A stretch of 40,426 nt of DNA from a virus. The DNA lies in IMG/VR virus record IMGVR_UViG_3300021079_000018, positions 1-40,426 of that record; one strand, written 5' to 3'. Under the pieces are notes generated by a model that did not search any database, was not told the DNA's origin, and saw nothing but the letters and a program-made list of their open reading frames with translations. This document shows positions 21,732 to 31,430 of the stretch, in pieces. Position 1 is the first letter of the stretch, and each line of letters begins with the position of its first letter. The position numbers and the translations under genes are program-made.

Positions 21732-24700
21732 TTAAACCAGACTTTTCTTAATAGAAACTTTAGGTTTTTGAACAGCATAATTTGATTTCTGTTTAATTTT
21801 AGCAGCTGTTTTATCAAGTTTAATAGTACTATCCTGTTTAAAGCTGACAGTAAACCTACCAGATTTAGCACTACCGCCAGTTTTAGCTTTTTGACTAAAT
21901 TTAGAACTAGTACCGTCCGTATTAGCTATTGCAGTAGCTTGCTGGTATGCTTCCCACGACATAGGATTTGCATTTTCTATTTTACGCATTTGATTAATAA
22001 CGTTTAATTGTGCTTTTTCGTATTGATCTTTTTGTGCTAATTCTTGATCGTAATATGTTTTATTAAAATCCTTACGTTCCTGTGAATCATAACCATACTT
22101 AGCTATAATAGCTTTTTTCTGGTAAACAAGAGGGTAGTCTTTAGCCCATCCAGGTACTTCTTTAGCGTTTTTGTCGTAGACATACGCACCAAGCTCGTTA
22201 TCTAATGCGTCCCACTGTTTGACTCTTTCTGTATTTTTGTATTCTTGTGTGCCTACCGTATATGGGTTATTTTCGTAATACTTAGCTCTTACTTCTTTAA
22301 ATTTTTTATACCATTCTTCTTTGTTAAGCACGTTTCTAAGTGCTAAATCTTCACCTGTAACTACGCTTTTGTATGTTGCGTACTGTTTAGCTTGTGCGTC
22401 AGGTAAATCGTAAACTGGATCATAAGGCGTACCAAAGTCTTTTTTAAGTAGTTTGTTGCGTTCTGCTTCCATTTTAAATGTAGTTAAGTCGCTGCCACCA
22501 TTAGTACGTTTATTCCATTTTTCAGGGTCAACGTTGTCTTTCATAGTATCTATGTAGATTTGATACTTTTGTGGTGATTCTTTTTTTAAAGTATCAATTT
22601 CTTTGTTGTATGACCTACCACTCTCAAGTATCTGTGGTCTGTCTCCAGGACTAGCATTTATATACTTTTGACTATAAGGCGAGCGTACGTCTGCTGATAA
22701 AGGTCGTTTAAAGTCTCTAGTAGAAGTTCCTCCGAAGTTTTGGATAGTAGTAGATACGCTTTCGTTTTTAGTAATAAGGTCTTGTGGTTTAGCTTTACCT
22801 TGTAGTACTGAGACAATATTAGGGTTATCTTGATACTCTCTCATTGTTGGGGTGTAATCTTTACCAAATACAGCACCTTGAAGAGCTTCTAACCCTTGTG
22901 GACCTTGTGTTTGAACTCTACCGTCTCTATTCATGTAGTAACCTCTATTTTTAGCATCTAACACATCTGTAGTTTTTTTCCATTGCGTTCTAAAAGGTAA
23001 GAGCATTTGACCCGACTGTAACGCAACATTTAATGGTTGATCCTGTGGTCTTCGATTAGTGCCATAACTATCGCCAGCAGCTTTTTTAGCGTCCGCTATC
23101 TCATTTCGTCTATTAGCATAATAAAAGTTACCACCTAAACTTAAAGCAGGAGATAAACTTAGAAGTCTAACAACTTCATCTATTTTTGTTTTGTCTTCAT
23201 TATTAATACCAGTAAAATCACTATTAGTTACACCTGTATAATCACGCATGCCAAGTATTTGCATTACAGGAACTCCAAGCAGAGCAGCTGCAGCAGCTTT
23301 TGGCAGCAATTCTGTTCCAATACCTCTTGCAATTCGTGCTCCTCTGTCTATTTCTCCAAACTTACCTGCTTCATTAGTACCAGATATCGTGCGACCTAAC
23401 CTTTTTGTAGCTTGTATACTCCAGTTTGCATACTGTGTAAGAGCTTTAGGCATTTTACCAATTATTCGGTTTGCAGTAGATAATTTATAGGGTAGCATAG
23501 TATTCTTGTAGTCACTCATTACTCGGTTAACTAGTTCGCCGCCGCTTAGACCTTTATCTCTGTAAAATTTTTCGGCCGTTCTAAAAAATAACTCGGTTTT
23601 GTGTTGCTCAACGTAGCGAAAAACTAATAGTTTGTCTTCAAAATGTCTGTATGATTGCCACATTTTGCTAGGATACGAAGTATTAGGATTTTCCCAAATA
23701 GTGTCAAGAGCTTTAATCTGGGGCATATCTGGTGTCATATATGATGCATCTGCTTCTCCGTATTTGTGTGAAAAACGTAAATTATCACCGTCTATTTTAC
23801 CAAGTCCAAATTTAGTACTTTTTAGATTTTTAAGTCCGTAGTTAGAAAATATGTTGCCAATATCTCCAAGTTCAAAAACTGCACTAGTTACGTTTAATCC
23901 ACGCAAGCTTACGTTTACTCGATCCGTTACTAAGGAATTAAAAATTTGTGACGCGTTCTGTTCGTGTGCATCTTTTAATAAACGTCCATTTATTTGTTCG
24001 CTAATTACTTTACGCATTTTATTATTTGTAAACTGAGTAGTTTTACCAAGATTTACCATTTGGTCCTTTGCTACATTTTTGTATGCCTGTATAACCAATC
24101 CATTAGTAGCACTAGGTTCTAAGCCCTGTCGTTGCATAGTTCTAGTAACGTAGTTAACGGCATTATCCACAACCTTAATATCAGCGTTAGGATTTTGTTT
24201 AAGGATAGATTGTCTAAGAGCATCACCAAACTGTTCTTTGGGAATATTATTCTGAGTGAATAGGTCTACAAATTCGTTACCATAGCCATGGGCATAATCG
24301 TATTGTTCAAAACCATCTCGCAAAACATTACCACCTTTAAGTATGTTTTCTGGGGTTTGTGCGAACATAGTTGGGCTATAATTATTGACTTTTTGAGGAA
24401 TATTTTCCATTTTACCGAGTTTGTTTAAATCAGAAACAGTATCATTGGTGAAATCTTTACCCTTTTTAGCAGCATCGGCTAAATCATTAGCTAGTTGGTT
24501 TTTCATGTCTACAGCATCAGTAGCTTGCTTCATAGATATAGGAGCACCCCGTTCATCAGCAGCTTTTATTATGTCATCTACAGCCATTGTGTGTCGGTAT
24601 TTTTCGCTTAAAGTTTGAGTGGCATACCTAGCTAATGACTCTGGGGATAAGTCAGCATCATCTAAAGATAAAGCACCTGTTCTTTTAAACTGAGAGCCCA

Positions 24701-26747
24701 TAGTAGCGGAGTCTATAGCATCAACTAAGGTATTTCCCATCGGTATCATTTCGCCACCCTTTTTCATTCTGGGCAAGTAATAAGGAAGTTTTTTAATGTC
24801 TAGCCCCGATTCCTTTAATAACCTTCCTAGAATTGGTTCTAGTGTGTCATAAAGACTTTGGTGGAACGTAGAAACATTGGGTTTTTTACCAGCAACAACA
24901 TCTTCATATGCTTGTTGTATAACTCGGTTAAAGTTTTCAAAAGTATCACCCTTAGCCCTAAGAGCATCATCTATCGCTTGACCACCTTTGCGTAACCATT
25001 GCGTACCCTCTCCAATAATAGCGTCAGCATTAACTCTGGTCGTTTGCCTAGTGTCAGGTAGATTATCTATGAACTGTTTAATGTTAGGTGCTTCAGTTCT
25101 AGGAGTGTCTACATTAGCTAGTTGTTCTTTCAATATAACCGTAGGTTCAGCTGTCTTACTCACTTGTGGGGCATTCTGATTAAGAGCAGCTTGACCACGC
25201 TTATTAGCCTCGCCCATTACTTTAGTTGCATAAGCGTCTGGACTGTCAGCACCTCTAATAAGGTCTTTACTCCCATAAAGATTAGTGGCTATTGCGGCTT
25301 TGTTATTATCGGCTACTATTTTACGGGCAACATTTTCAGATACACCCAAGTCATTAACCATCTGAGTAACCATTTGGTCATCAGATAATCTACCCACTTG
25401 TTCAGCAACGCTTAACCCTGGTTTAACAGCATTAGGGTTTCTAGTAGCCTTAAACCGTTCCATGTTTATATCTAAGTTATTGGCTGGCTGATTAAGCGTG
25501 GTATTATTAAATAATGAAGAATCACCAGGATTTTGTACAGGTGCAAGTGCTTCTGAGACTGTTTTTGTTTTTAGGGATACTTTTGGTTTTTGCATCTCTG
25601 GTGGCATAAGATTATATTTATCAATAAATGTGTCAGGGTTTTTTAGATACTCTTTAAACATGCGTCCATTCTCGGTAAACTGAGCCTTTGCGCTAGGGTT
25701 ATTAGTATCTTTACGCCACTGGTCTTTGTTTAAAGCAAACTGATTGTATTCTTCTTGAAGCCTATTTTTAATCTCCATTCGGTATTGTTCGGGAGTTCTT
25801 TTTTTATTGCCACCAAGTGATAAGAATCCATCTTCATTTAGTGGTGTATTACCTACAAGTTTAGATGTTACATTACTTAATGCAGTTTTTGGAGCTTTTG
25901 CGATATCACCTATTACTGCACCACCAATACCTAAACCAACATCACCAACTGTACCTGCAAAAGCATTTAATAAGCCACTTTTAAGTATGTCACTCCTAGA
26001 GGCACCTTGATTATAAGCAGTAACACCACCTTGAGCAGCATTAAGACCAAAGTTTTTAATTAGATTTGGTACTTGTGACTTAATACCTTGAACTACACCT
26101 TCTTTCATAATAGCATCACCAACAGGCGCACCATAAGATAAACTTTTACCTTCTAAGTAGTTTTGTACACCATAACGTGCTGATTTTTTAGCAATATCTA
26201 GTGGGGTAGCATTAAGTGCTTCGTTATAATTTTTAAACACAGTACCTAATCCAAGTGCTCCTGCATTTGGTGATAAATCACGTTTCATTGTAGCGTCTAC
26301 TCCAGATAGAGTATTTTGATATCCTTGGTCAGTGCCAAAAACAGAAGACGCCCCTATTTCACCTAATCCATATAATCCCCCAACTCCTGCTTTTGCAGTA
26401 TTGACCGATTTAATTATACCAGGTGCAGTGCCACGCACTAGTTGTGACCCAGACTGTACACCTTGCTGCCATAGTGACTTAGTATTGGTTGGAGTAGTCT
26501 GCTGCCAGGTTCGATTATTGTCAAAAGGATTTACTTGGTCAAATACACGACTTGCAACATTTCTTTGGGGTGTAGCAGGCATTATACCTTGATTATAAGG
26601 AATTTGAGTAGGACTAGATAATTGTCTTTGCTGATCCAGATACATACGTGGCTGACCAGCAGCTAATCTGCGTTTTTGGTCGTCTTGTGAGTTAGCGTCA
26701 AATATATCAGTTATTCGTCTACCAAGAGGTCTGAATGAAAAGCCCAT
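21732..26747 (-). CDS. Giant internal virion (ejection) protein
   Basis: The largest gene, 1671 residues. The N-terminal 330 residues include Gly/Ala-rich hydrophobic stretches (GTVGDVGLGIGGAVIGDIAK) that could enter a membrane; the middle is long helical coiled coil with NLPDTRQTTRVNADAI and PYYLPRMKKGGE segments; another hydrophobic run (GTELLPKAAAAALLGVPVMQILGM) lies near residue 1170; the end is very basic. Size, helicity and place beside the second internal protein match T7 gp15/gp16-type ejection proteins that build a channel for DNA entry. I do not see a clear lytic transglycosylase or peptidase active site. It also resembles large polyvalent phage proteins. Confidence 0.75.
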   Translation of the reverse strand: MGFSFRPLGRRITDIFDANSQDDQKRRLAAGQPRMYLDQQRQLSSPTQIPYNQGIMPATPQRNVASRVFDQVNPFDNNRTWQQTTPTNTKSLWQQGVQSGSQLVRGTAPGIIKSVNTAKAGVGGLYGLGEIGASSVFGTDQGYQNTLSGVDATMKRDLSPNAGALGLGTVFKNYNEALNATPLDIAKKSARYGVQNYLEGKSLSYGAPVGDAIMKEGVVQGIKSQVPNLIKNFGLNAAQGGVTAYNQGASRSDILKSGLLNAFAGTVGDVGLGIGGAVIGDIAKAPKTALSNVTSKLVGNTPLNEDGFLSLGGNKKRTPEQYRMEIKNRLQEEYNQFALNKDQWRKDTNNPSAKAQFTENGRMFKEYLKNPDTFIDKYNLMPPEMQKPKVSLKTKTVSEALAPVQNPGDSSLFNNTTLNQPANNLDINMERFKATRNPNAVKPGLSVAEQVGRLSDDQMVTQMVNDLGVSENVARKIVADNNKAAIATNLYGSKDLIRGADSPDAYATKVMGEANKRGQAALNQNAPQVSKTAEPTVILKEQLANVDTPRTEAPNIKQFIDNLPDTRQTTRVNADAIIGEGTQWLRKGGQAIDDALRAKGDTFENFNRVIQQAYEDVVAGKKPNVSTFHQSLYDTLEPILGRLLKESGLDIKKLPYYLPRMKKGGEMIPMGNTLVDAIDSATMGSQFKRTGALSLDDADLSPESLARYATQTLSEKYRHTMAVDDIIKAADERGAPISMKQATDAVDMKNQLANDLADAAKKGKDFTNDTVSDLNKLGKMENIPQKVNNYSPTMFAQTPENILKGGNVLRDGFEQYDYAHGYGNEFVDLFTQNNIPKEQFGDALRQSILKQNPNADIKVVDNAVNYVTRTMQRQGLEPSATNGLVIQAYKNVAKDQMVNLGKTTQFTNNKMRKVISEQINGRLLKDAHEQNASQIFNSLVTDRVNVSLRGLNVTSAVFELGDIGNIFSNYGLKNLKSTKFGLGKIDGDNLRFSHKYGEADASYMTPDMPQIKALDTIWENPNTSYPSKMWQSYRHFEDKLLVFRYVEQHKTELFFRTAEKFYRDKGLSGGELVNRVMSDYKNTMLPYKLSTANRIIGKMPKALTQYANWSIQATKRLGRTISGTNEAGKFGEIDRGARIARGIGTELLPKAAAAALLGVPVMQILGMRDYTGVTNSDFTGINNEDKTKIDEVVRLLSLSPALSLGGNFYYANRRNEIADAKKAAGDSYGTNRRPQDQPLNVALQSGQMLLPFRTQWKKTTDVLDAKNRGYYMNRDGRVQTQGPQGLEALQGAVFGKDYTPTMREYQDNPNIVSVLQGKAKPQDLITKNESVSTTIQNFGGTSTRDFKRPLSADVRSPYSQKYINASPGDRPQILESGRSYNKEIDTLKKESPQKYQIYIDTMKDNVDPEKWNKRTNGGSDLTTFKMEAERNKLLKKDFGTPYDPVYDLPDAQAKQYATYKSVVTGEDLALRNVLNKEEWYKKFKEVRAKYYENNPYTVGTQEYKNTERVKQWDALDNELGAYVYDKNAKEVPGWAKDYPLVYQKKAIIAKYGYDSQERKDFNKTYYDQELAQKDQYEKAQLNVINQMRKIENANPMSWEAYQQATAIANTDGTSSKFSQKAKTGGSAKSGRFTVSFKQDSTIKLDKTAAKIKQKSNYAVQKPKVSIKKSLV

Positions 26748-26753
26748 GACAGA

Positions 26754-27767
26754 TTATTCCTGTCTACTTCCCCTTGGCATCGTGTACAACGGCATGTTTC
26801 CGCCAGCTGGTGCGTTGCCTTGGAATGTTAGCGGTGCTTGTTCCGTAAAGTTAAAAGAATTGTTGCCTAAATCAGTTCCAGCTGAACGTAATCCTTGTGC
26901 CGTAGTCATTGAAGCAGGTCGTGTAGCTCCCTTAAGTCCTGCTACACCTGAAGTCCATATAGGGTCTACTGCACTAAGTTTAGCAGTAGTAGCACTTTTA
27001 ATTTTTGCTATTTCCTGATCAATAGCTATTTGTGTTCCAACATCTGCTTGTGATTTTTGAAGATTTAAATCTTTAATCTGATCAGTTGCATCGTTAATAA
27101 CTGTAGTAATAAACGCAGCCTTATCTTCTTCGTTGCGTGTTTGTTGTAATGCAGCAGCTTCATTTAAATTACTTTGCTCTAATCCAATATCTTGTGCGTT
27201 TTGAGAATATTGATTACCAATTCCTGCCATCTGGCGTTGTCCTAACTGACCATATGCATTAGCAATTGCACCTGTAGCACTAGAATCCCCAGCATTACGA
27301 TTGCCAAGCATAACACCAGCTGAGTTAATACCTCGTCCAACCATTCCTCGTATTCCTTCAGCACCGTTCATTAAGGCTAATTCGTTGTTAGCACTTTGCT
27401 TATCAATACCTTTTTGTTTACTAGACGCACCTAACAGCCAGTCTTGTATACCTCTTTTGTATTTAGCTACACCTGTAGTAGCATTTCTATCTGCAGAAGT
27501 ATAAATATTTGCTTCTGTGGCATTAAAACCAGCATTCGTTTTATTATAATTATCTATTCCACCATATTTAGCGTAAGGATCTACATAAACAGGAGCAGGT
27601 GGTGCTGAATAAGTATCTGTAGGACCAAGAACGTTGCCAGCTGTTGAAGTGTTTTGTAGATATAATCCGTTTACTGTTTGCTGTGGATTAAAAGTCATAG
27701 GCTGTGAATTGTAAGTTGGTTGCAGTGATGTATTATTTTGCTGTTGTGGATTGTAGGTTGGTCCCAT
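26754..27767 (-). CDS. Internal virion protein, smaller partner
   Basis: A 337-residue Gln/Asn/Ala-rich protein. After a disordered N terminus (NPQQQNNTSLQPTYNSQ) it has a helical body with Gly/Ala-rich segments (GRGINSAGVMLGNRN, AIANAYGQLGQRQMAGIG) and a coiled coil (FITTVINDATDQIKDLNLQKSQADVG). Composition and position resemble T7 gp14 and P22 gp7 ejection proteins. It starts behind AAAAGGAACTT; an AT-rich leader with a minus-strand TACAAT box lies at 27768-27887. Confidence 0.7.
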   Translation of the reverse strand: MGPTYNPQQQNNTSLQPTYNSQPMTFNPQQTVNGLYLQNTSTAGNVLGPTDTYSAPPAPVYVDPYAKYGGIDNYNKTNAGFNATEANIYTSADRNATTGVAKYKRGIQDWLLGASSKQKGIDKQSANNELALMNGAEGIRGMVGRGINSAGVMLGNRNAGDSSATGAIANAYGQLGQRQMAGIGNQYSQNAQDIGLEQSNLNEAAALQQTRNEEDKAAFITTVINDATDQIKDLNLQKSQADVGTQIAIDQEIAKIKSATTAKLSAVDPIWTSGVAGLKGATRPASMTTAQGLRSAGTDLGNNSFNFTEQAPLTFQGNAPAGGNMPLYTMPRGSRQE

Positions 27768-27887
27768 AATAAGTTCCTTTTATTTTTTAATTTAAATTTT
27801 TATTATCTTTTAATATAAATTGATTGTATCACACACATATATAAAAATAAATCAAGTACTTGTTATAGTAATAACTATCCAACCCCA

Positions 27888-30800
27888 TTAAATCTTTTCG
27901 TAGAACGATTTATCGCCTGATTTGAATACATAATATAATAAATCTCCGTCAGTTGTATAAATTATTCTGGGTGGTGCTCCAATAGTATCGGAAACATTTA
28001 TTGTAATGGTTCCAGTTATTACAAAGGCAACTGATGTAGTGACTGCAGTAGAGTCTGATACTGCAATTCTATTTTCAACTAGGAATCGAGTTGACTCAGA
28101 TACGCTAGCAGAGTCATTAACGGATATATTAAGTTCTGGAATAATTACACTTGTAGATTCAGATAGCGAAATGTTGTCAGATACAGAAACTTTTGGTGTG
28201 ATAGATAAAGTTACAACTTCATTAACAGTAATTGAGTCAGCAACCGATATGAGAGGGGTAGAGATAATTGCTAATGATACATTTTCAGTTACAGTTACAG
28301 AATCAGACTTATTTATTTGGTCGTTTATTTCAACCTTTTTAGACTCGGTAACACTTACAGTATCTGTTTCGGTAATTAGAGCAGTACCAAGTGTAGCTTT
28401 CATTAGATATGTTGCGTATGGTGCAAATAATGATACGTGGAAGAAAAGGTCATAGCTTGAGTTTGGTGCAACGTTAGACCAAGGGTGAATAAAACCACCA
28501 TACATATCTTGTGAACCAAATTCAGTATTATTTAGAATAGTTTGTTTAGCTGACCAAGGTCCTTCAGGCGACCAAGCAGAACGAAGCACAATACCGTTAG
28601 TAGTAACATCTCCATAAGTAGCAACCCATGCACCAGTCCCAGAGTTATAAAACATAGATGGCTCACCAATTGGGTCTGTATCTGGAAAAATGGTTGTAGC
28701 GGCAGTTGAATCAGTGACCCAAGTTTTTGTTGTTGCGTTCCAGTAAGTGTAGGCTGATTTTTTAAGCATGTTGGCTTCAAGCACCCTTGCCATACGAGGA
28801 GCACTGTATCGTCCATTGCGAGCAGACATAAGATAGACATAGCCATCGCCCTGTCCTTTAACTGGCCACATTTGCTGGTAATAGTCTGTGAAACTAGCAT
28901 TGTTACCCCACATACCCTGTCGAACTCCACCACCAGTAGATAATGTACCCGAACCAGATACCAATGCTACACCAGTAAGGGTTGTTCCGCTTTTACCTGT
29001 ATAGTTTAAAAATGCCGTTCCACCAGAAGTGTCTACTTCAACTTCACCAGTTGTCGTAGCAAAGTTAGAAGTTGAAGCTACGTTAAGCGTTCCAGAGCCA
29101 GCAAACGTGCTAACGTCTACGCCATTAGAGCTAGCTGCAACCGTTGTTGAGCCAGTAGCTTTAGTCCAGGTTGAACCACCATTATCTGAGTAAGCTATAC
29201 CACCATAGTTAGACCACCACTGACCAGCAACAGCGCTAAAGTATACAACTGACCAGTAGAACAAGTACTGCCTTGTGATTCCAACACCGCCACCGTTAGC
29301 AATAGAGATACCACCAGCAGGAATTATTGAACCCTCTGGTCCAGCCATTGGGCTAGCAACATTTGGATTTACGGCAAGCTTTATAGTTCCAGTTGATTCT
29401 GAAAAGTCACCCATTAACCTAACAAATCTAAACTGAGTTGTACTGACTATTTCAGTAATTTGATACTCGCCATTGAAATTAGTTGTTCCTGATATTTGTA
29501 CCCACTGTCCTGCTACAGCATTGTTTGCTGTTGAGGTTGTAACATTGATTAAAAAGTAAGTTGATACTATTGTGGAGATATTTATTGCTGATGCAGTATA
29601 GACATTGGTAATAGATTCGCCATCGTGTGCAGCACTAACAACTTCTTGAGCAATACCCTGCGATGTTTTATTCTTAAAGTCAGATATTACATAACCATCA
29701 GATAAGTTTGTATCAGTTGAGTAGGCTAGTACGTTAGAACGCCAACCAGCACCTGTCCACCCATCATTTGCTTTTGCTCTATCTCCAGTAGTAAGAGTTC
29801 CTGATGCTGATAGGAGAGTTTTACAGCCTGTTAGGGTAGCACCTGATTTACTAGTGTATGAAATGTATACCAAGGTATTGGAAGCTGATGAAAGCTCTAC
29901 TGCTGCGACACCACCACCTGTTAAGAATGCAGTAGCGGTAGATACGTTAAGTACACCAGAACCAGTAAAGGTATTTACATTAACACCGTTAGAACCAGCT
30001 GCAATAGTAGGAGAACCACTACCGCCAGCGGTTGTAACATTTGGACCAGACCAGTTATAACCAAAGGTATCTCCAAAGGCAACAAGAACACCACTACTAC
30101 CGTCGTCCCACGCAAAACCTAAGTCACCAGCAAATATATCATAGGCTCTAGTATCGTTTACTGCCGATGGTCTAGTATATGTGCCTGTCGGGCTAAACTC
30201 GCCAGCGATATAAGGGTTATCTGGGTACGGTGTGCCAGTTTCTTGAGCAACCATTGTTAAGTCAGTAATAAGTAAGACTGGTGCTTGTCGATTGACCGTT
30301 GCCGTTTCAGTAACAGATATACTTTCAGATTTAGATATATTAAAACCAGTACTGTAAGTCGGGGTTGCGATACTTTCTGTCGTAGTAACAGTTTCGGACG
30401 TGTTGATGTTCAGTACTTTGGTAAGGCTTATGGATTCGGTAACAGTTACACTTTCACTCGTGTTTATGCTGTTAACTGGCGGTTGATAAACTGTTACAGA
30501 TTCACTTACGGTGACTGATTCAGATTTGTTAATAGTTGGGCGTTCCAAAACCATAATAGAAGCAGTCGCTGTTGGACGAGAGGTTGTCCAAGAATATGAC
30601 GGGTTATACGAACCAGAAGTGGCTGCTATTACTAGATGAGCTGATGTACCACGAAGTGTACCAGTACCAACAACAGTGAACGTGCCGTCTATAGACTGAG
30701 AAGTAGTTGTACCACCCTGCCAAAAAATACCGTTTATAGATAATCCGCTATGACCTGTTGGTGGAGATAACGTTCCTACTGAAAGAGTGGCAACAGAAGA

Positions 30801-31166
30801 TGCACCGCTAGTATTAGAATTAGAATACTGAATAGCTTCAGCGACAGTAGCAGGAGCACCACTAATTTCATAAACAGTTAGGAACATAACTCCTGCGGCA
30901 GTTGCGGTAGCCGTATAGGTAGCACTTTCAGCTGCGGCTACAACACGGGCAAATATACTAATAGCGTTATTTGCATTAGTGTTCTGTTGTACAATAGTTG
31001 TCCAACCAGTAAGGGGAAGGGTCATACTTGTGCTGGCGGCTGCAACATTTGAACCAACAACAGCTACAAGAATATTACCTGTAGTTGGCACACCACCCAG
31101 AGCAGTTGATACTGTTGTAGTTGCCGATGTATTCTTAACTGCTGCTTGTTGTAATGCTACTGCCAT
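27888..31166 (-). CDS. Tailspike with DUF4185-like glycosidase propeller
   Basis: A 1092-residue tail protein. An N-terminal beta domain (about 1-210) is followed by a stalk of Ser-Glu-Ser-Val-Thr-Val repeats (SESVTVSESVTV, SESVTVTESISL). The central region looks like the DUF4185 sialidase-like propeller: LLITDLTMVAQETGTPYPD, GDLGFAWDDGSSG, VAFGDTFGYNW, then GGIAYSDNGGSTWTK, DYYQQMWPVKGQGDGYVY, GEPSMFYNSGTGAWVATYGD and SAWSPEGPW. Two copies of a small beta insert interrupt it. The C terminus returns to Ser/Val-rich repeats (SVSDNISLSESTSV). It probably binds or cleaves host surface glycan. Catalytic residues cannot be assigned by eye. Confidence 0.8.
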   Translation of the reverse strand: MAVALQQAAVKNTSATTTVSTALGGVPTTGNILVAVVGSNVAAASTSMTLPLTGWTTIVQQNTNANNAISIFARVVAAAESATYTATATAAGVMFLTVYEISGAPATVAEAIQYSNSNTSGASSVATLSVGTLSPPTGHSGLSINGIFWQGGTTTSQSIDGTFTVVGTGTLRGTSAHLVIAATSGSYNPSYSWTTSRPTATASIMVLERPTINKSESVTVSESVTVYQPPVNSINTSESVTVTESISLTKVLNINTSETVTTTESIATPTYSTGFNISKSESISVTETATVNRQAPVLLITDLTMVAQETGTPYPDNPYIAGEFSPTGTYTRPSAVNDTRAYDIFAGDLGFAWDDGSSGVLVAFGDTFGYNWSGPNVTTAGGSGSPTIAAGSNGVNVNTFTGSGVLNVSTATAFLTGGGVAAVELSSASNTLVYISYTSKSGATLTGCKTLLSASGTLTTGDRAKANDGWTGAGWRSNVLAYSTDTNLSDGYVISDFKNKTSQGIAQEVVSAAHDGESITNVYTASAINISTIVSTYFLINVTTSTANNAVAGQWVQISGTTNFNGEYQITEIVSTTQFRFVRLMGDFSESTGTIKLAVNPNVASPMAGPEGSIIPAGGISIANGGGVGITRQYLFYWSVVYFSAVAGQWWSNYGGIAYSDNGGSTWTKATGSTTVAASSNGVDVSTFAGSGTLNVASTSNFATTTGEVEVDTSGGTAFLNYTGKSGTTLTGVALVSGSGTLSTGGGVRQGMWGNNASFTDYYQQMWPVKGQGDGYVYLMSARNGRYSAPRMARVLEANMLKKSAYTYWNATTKTWVTDSTAATTIFPDTDPIGEPSMFYNSGTGAWVATYGDVTTNGIVLRSAWSPEGPWSAKQTILNNTEFGSQDMYGGFIHPWSNVAPNSSYDLFFHVSLFAPYATYLMKATLGTALITETDTVSVTESKKVEINDQINKSDSVTVTENVSLAIISTPLISVADSITVNEVVTLSITPKVSVSDNISLSESTSVIIPELNISVNDSASVSESTRFLVENRIAVSDSTAVTTSVAFVITGTITINVSDTIGAPPRIIYTTDGDLLYYVFKSGDKSFYEKI

Positions 31167-31204
31167 AAGACTATATCTAACACACTATCATTTATAAAGA
31201 TACT

Positions 31205-31336
31205 CTAATTGCGAGGTGGTAATGATTTGACGGTAAAGAAATGCTTAACACCATTAAACCACTTCTTCCAAGTGTTGAGGTCATCTTTGACTTTTATGTT
31301 GTCACTAACTGAGAGCTTCAGTTGTTTCCGTATCAT
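31205..31336 (-). CDS. Unknown 43-residue basic protein
   Basis: A small frame starting at an ATG inside the end of the preceding small gene. The product (MIRKQLKLSVSDN..., then TWKKWFNGVKHFF) is basic and tryptophan/phenylalanine-rich, amphipathic in its second half. It has a plausible protein composition and fills the gap before the tailspike gene, but has only a distant AGGA as ribosome site. Confidence 0.45.
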   Translation of the reverse strand: MIRKQLKLSVSDNIKVKDDLNTWKKWFNGVKHFFTVKSLPPRN

Positions 31337-31430
31337 CTTTAACCATTATTCCTAAATCTGGTGGTAAACCAACTTTACACGCTTCGCACACTTCTTGTTC
31401 GCCTAAACTTGGGTGCAAGTCGCAAATCAC
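31305..31430 (-). CDS. Small zinc-finger-like protein
   Basis: A 41-residue frame with GTG start overlapping the stop of the glycosyltransferase gene (GTGA). It has CDLH at residues 3-6 and CEAC at residues 15-18, a C-x2-H...C-x2-C arrangement able to bind zinc, followed by an acidic tail. Similar two-pair mini-proteins occur elsewhere in this genome. Function unknown. Confidence 0.5.
   Translation of the reverse strand: MICDLHPSLGEQEVCEACKVGLPPDLGIMVKDDTETTEALS

Noticed and set aside
27768-27887. Minus-strand promoter TTGATT...TACAAT ahead of the smaller internal virion gene
   Set aside because: The spacer is 21 bases, too long for a normal sigma70 promoter; only the TACAAT box and nearby palindrome CAAGTACTTG are notable.
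28532-28933. 133-residue out-of-frame ORF within the tailspike gene
   Set aside because: Shadow frame of a well-supported protein; composition and lack of ribosome site argue against coding.
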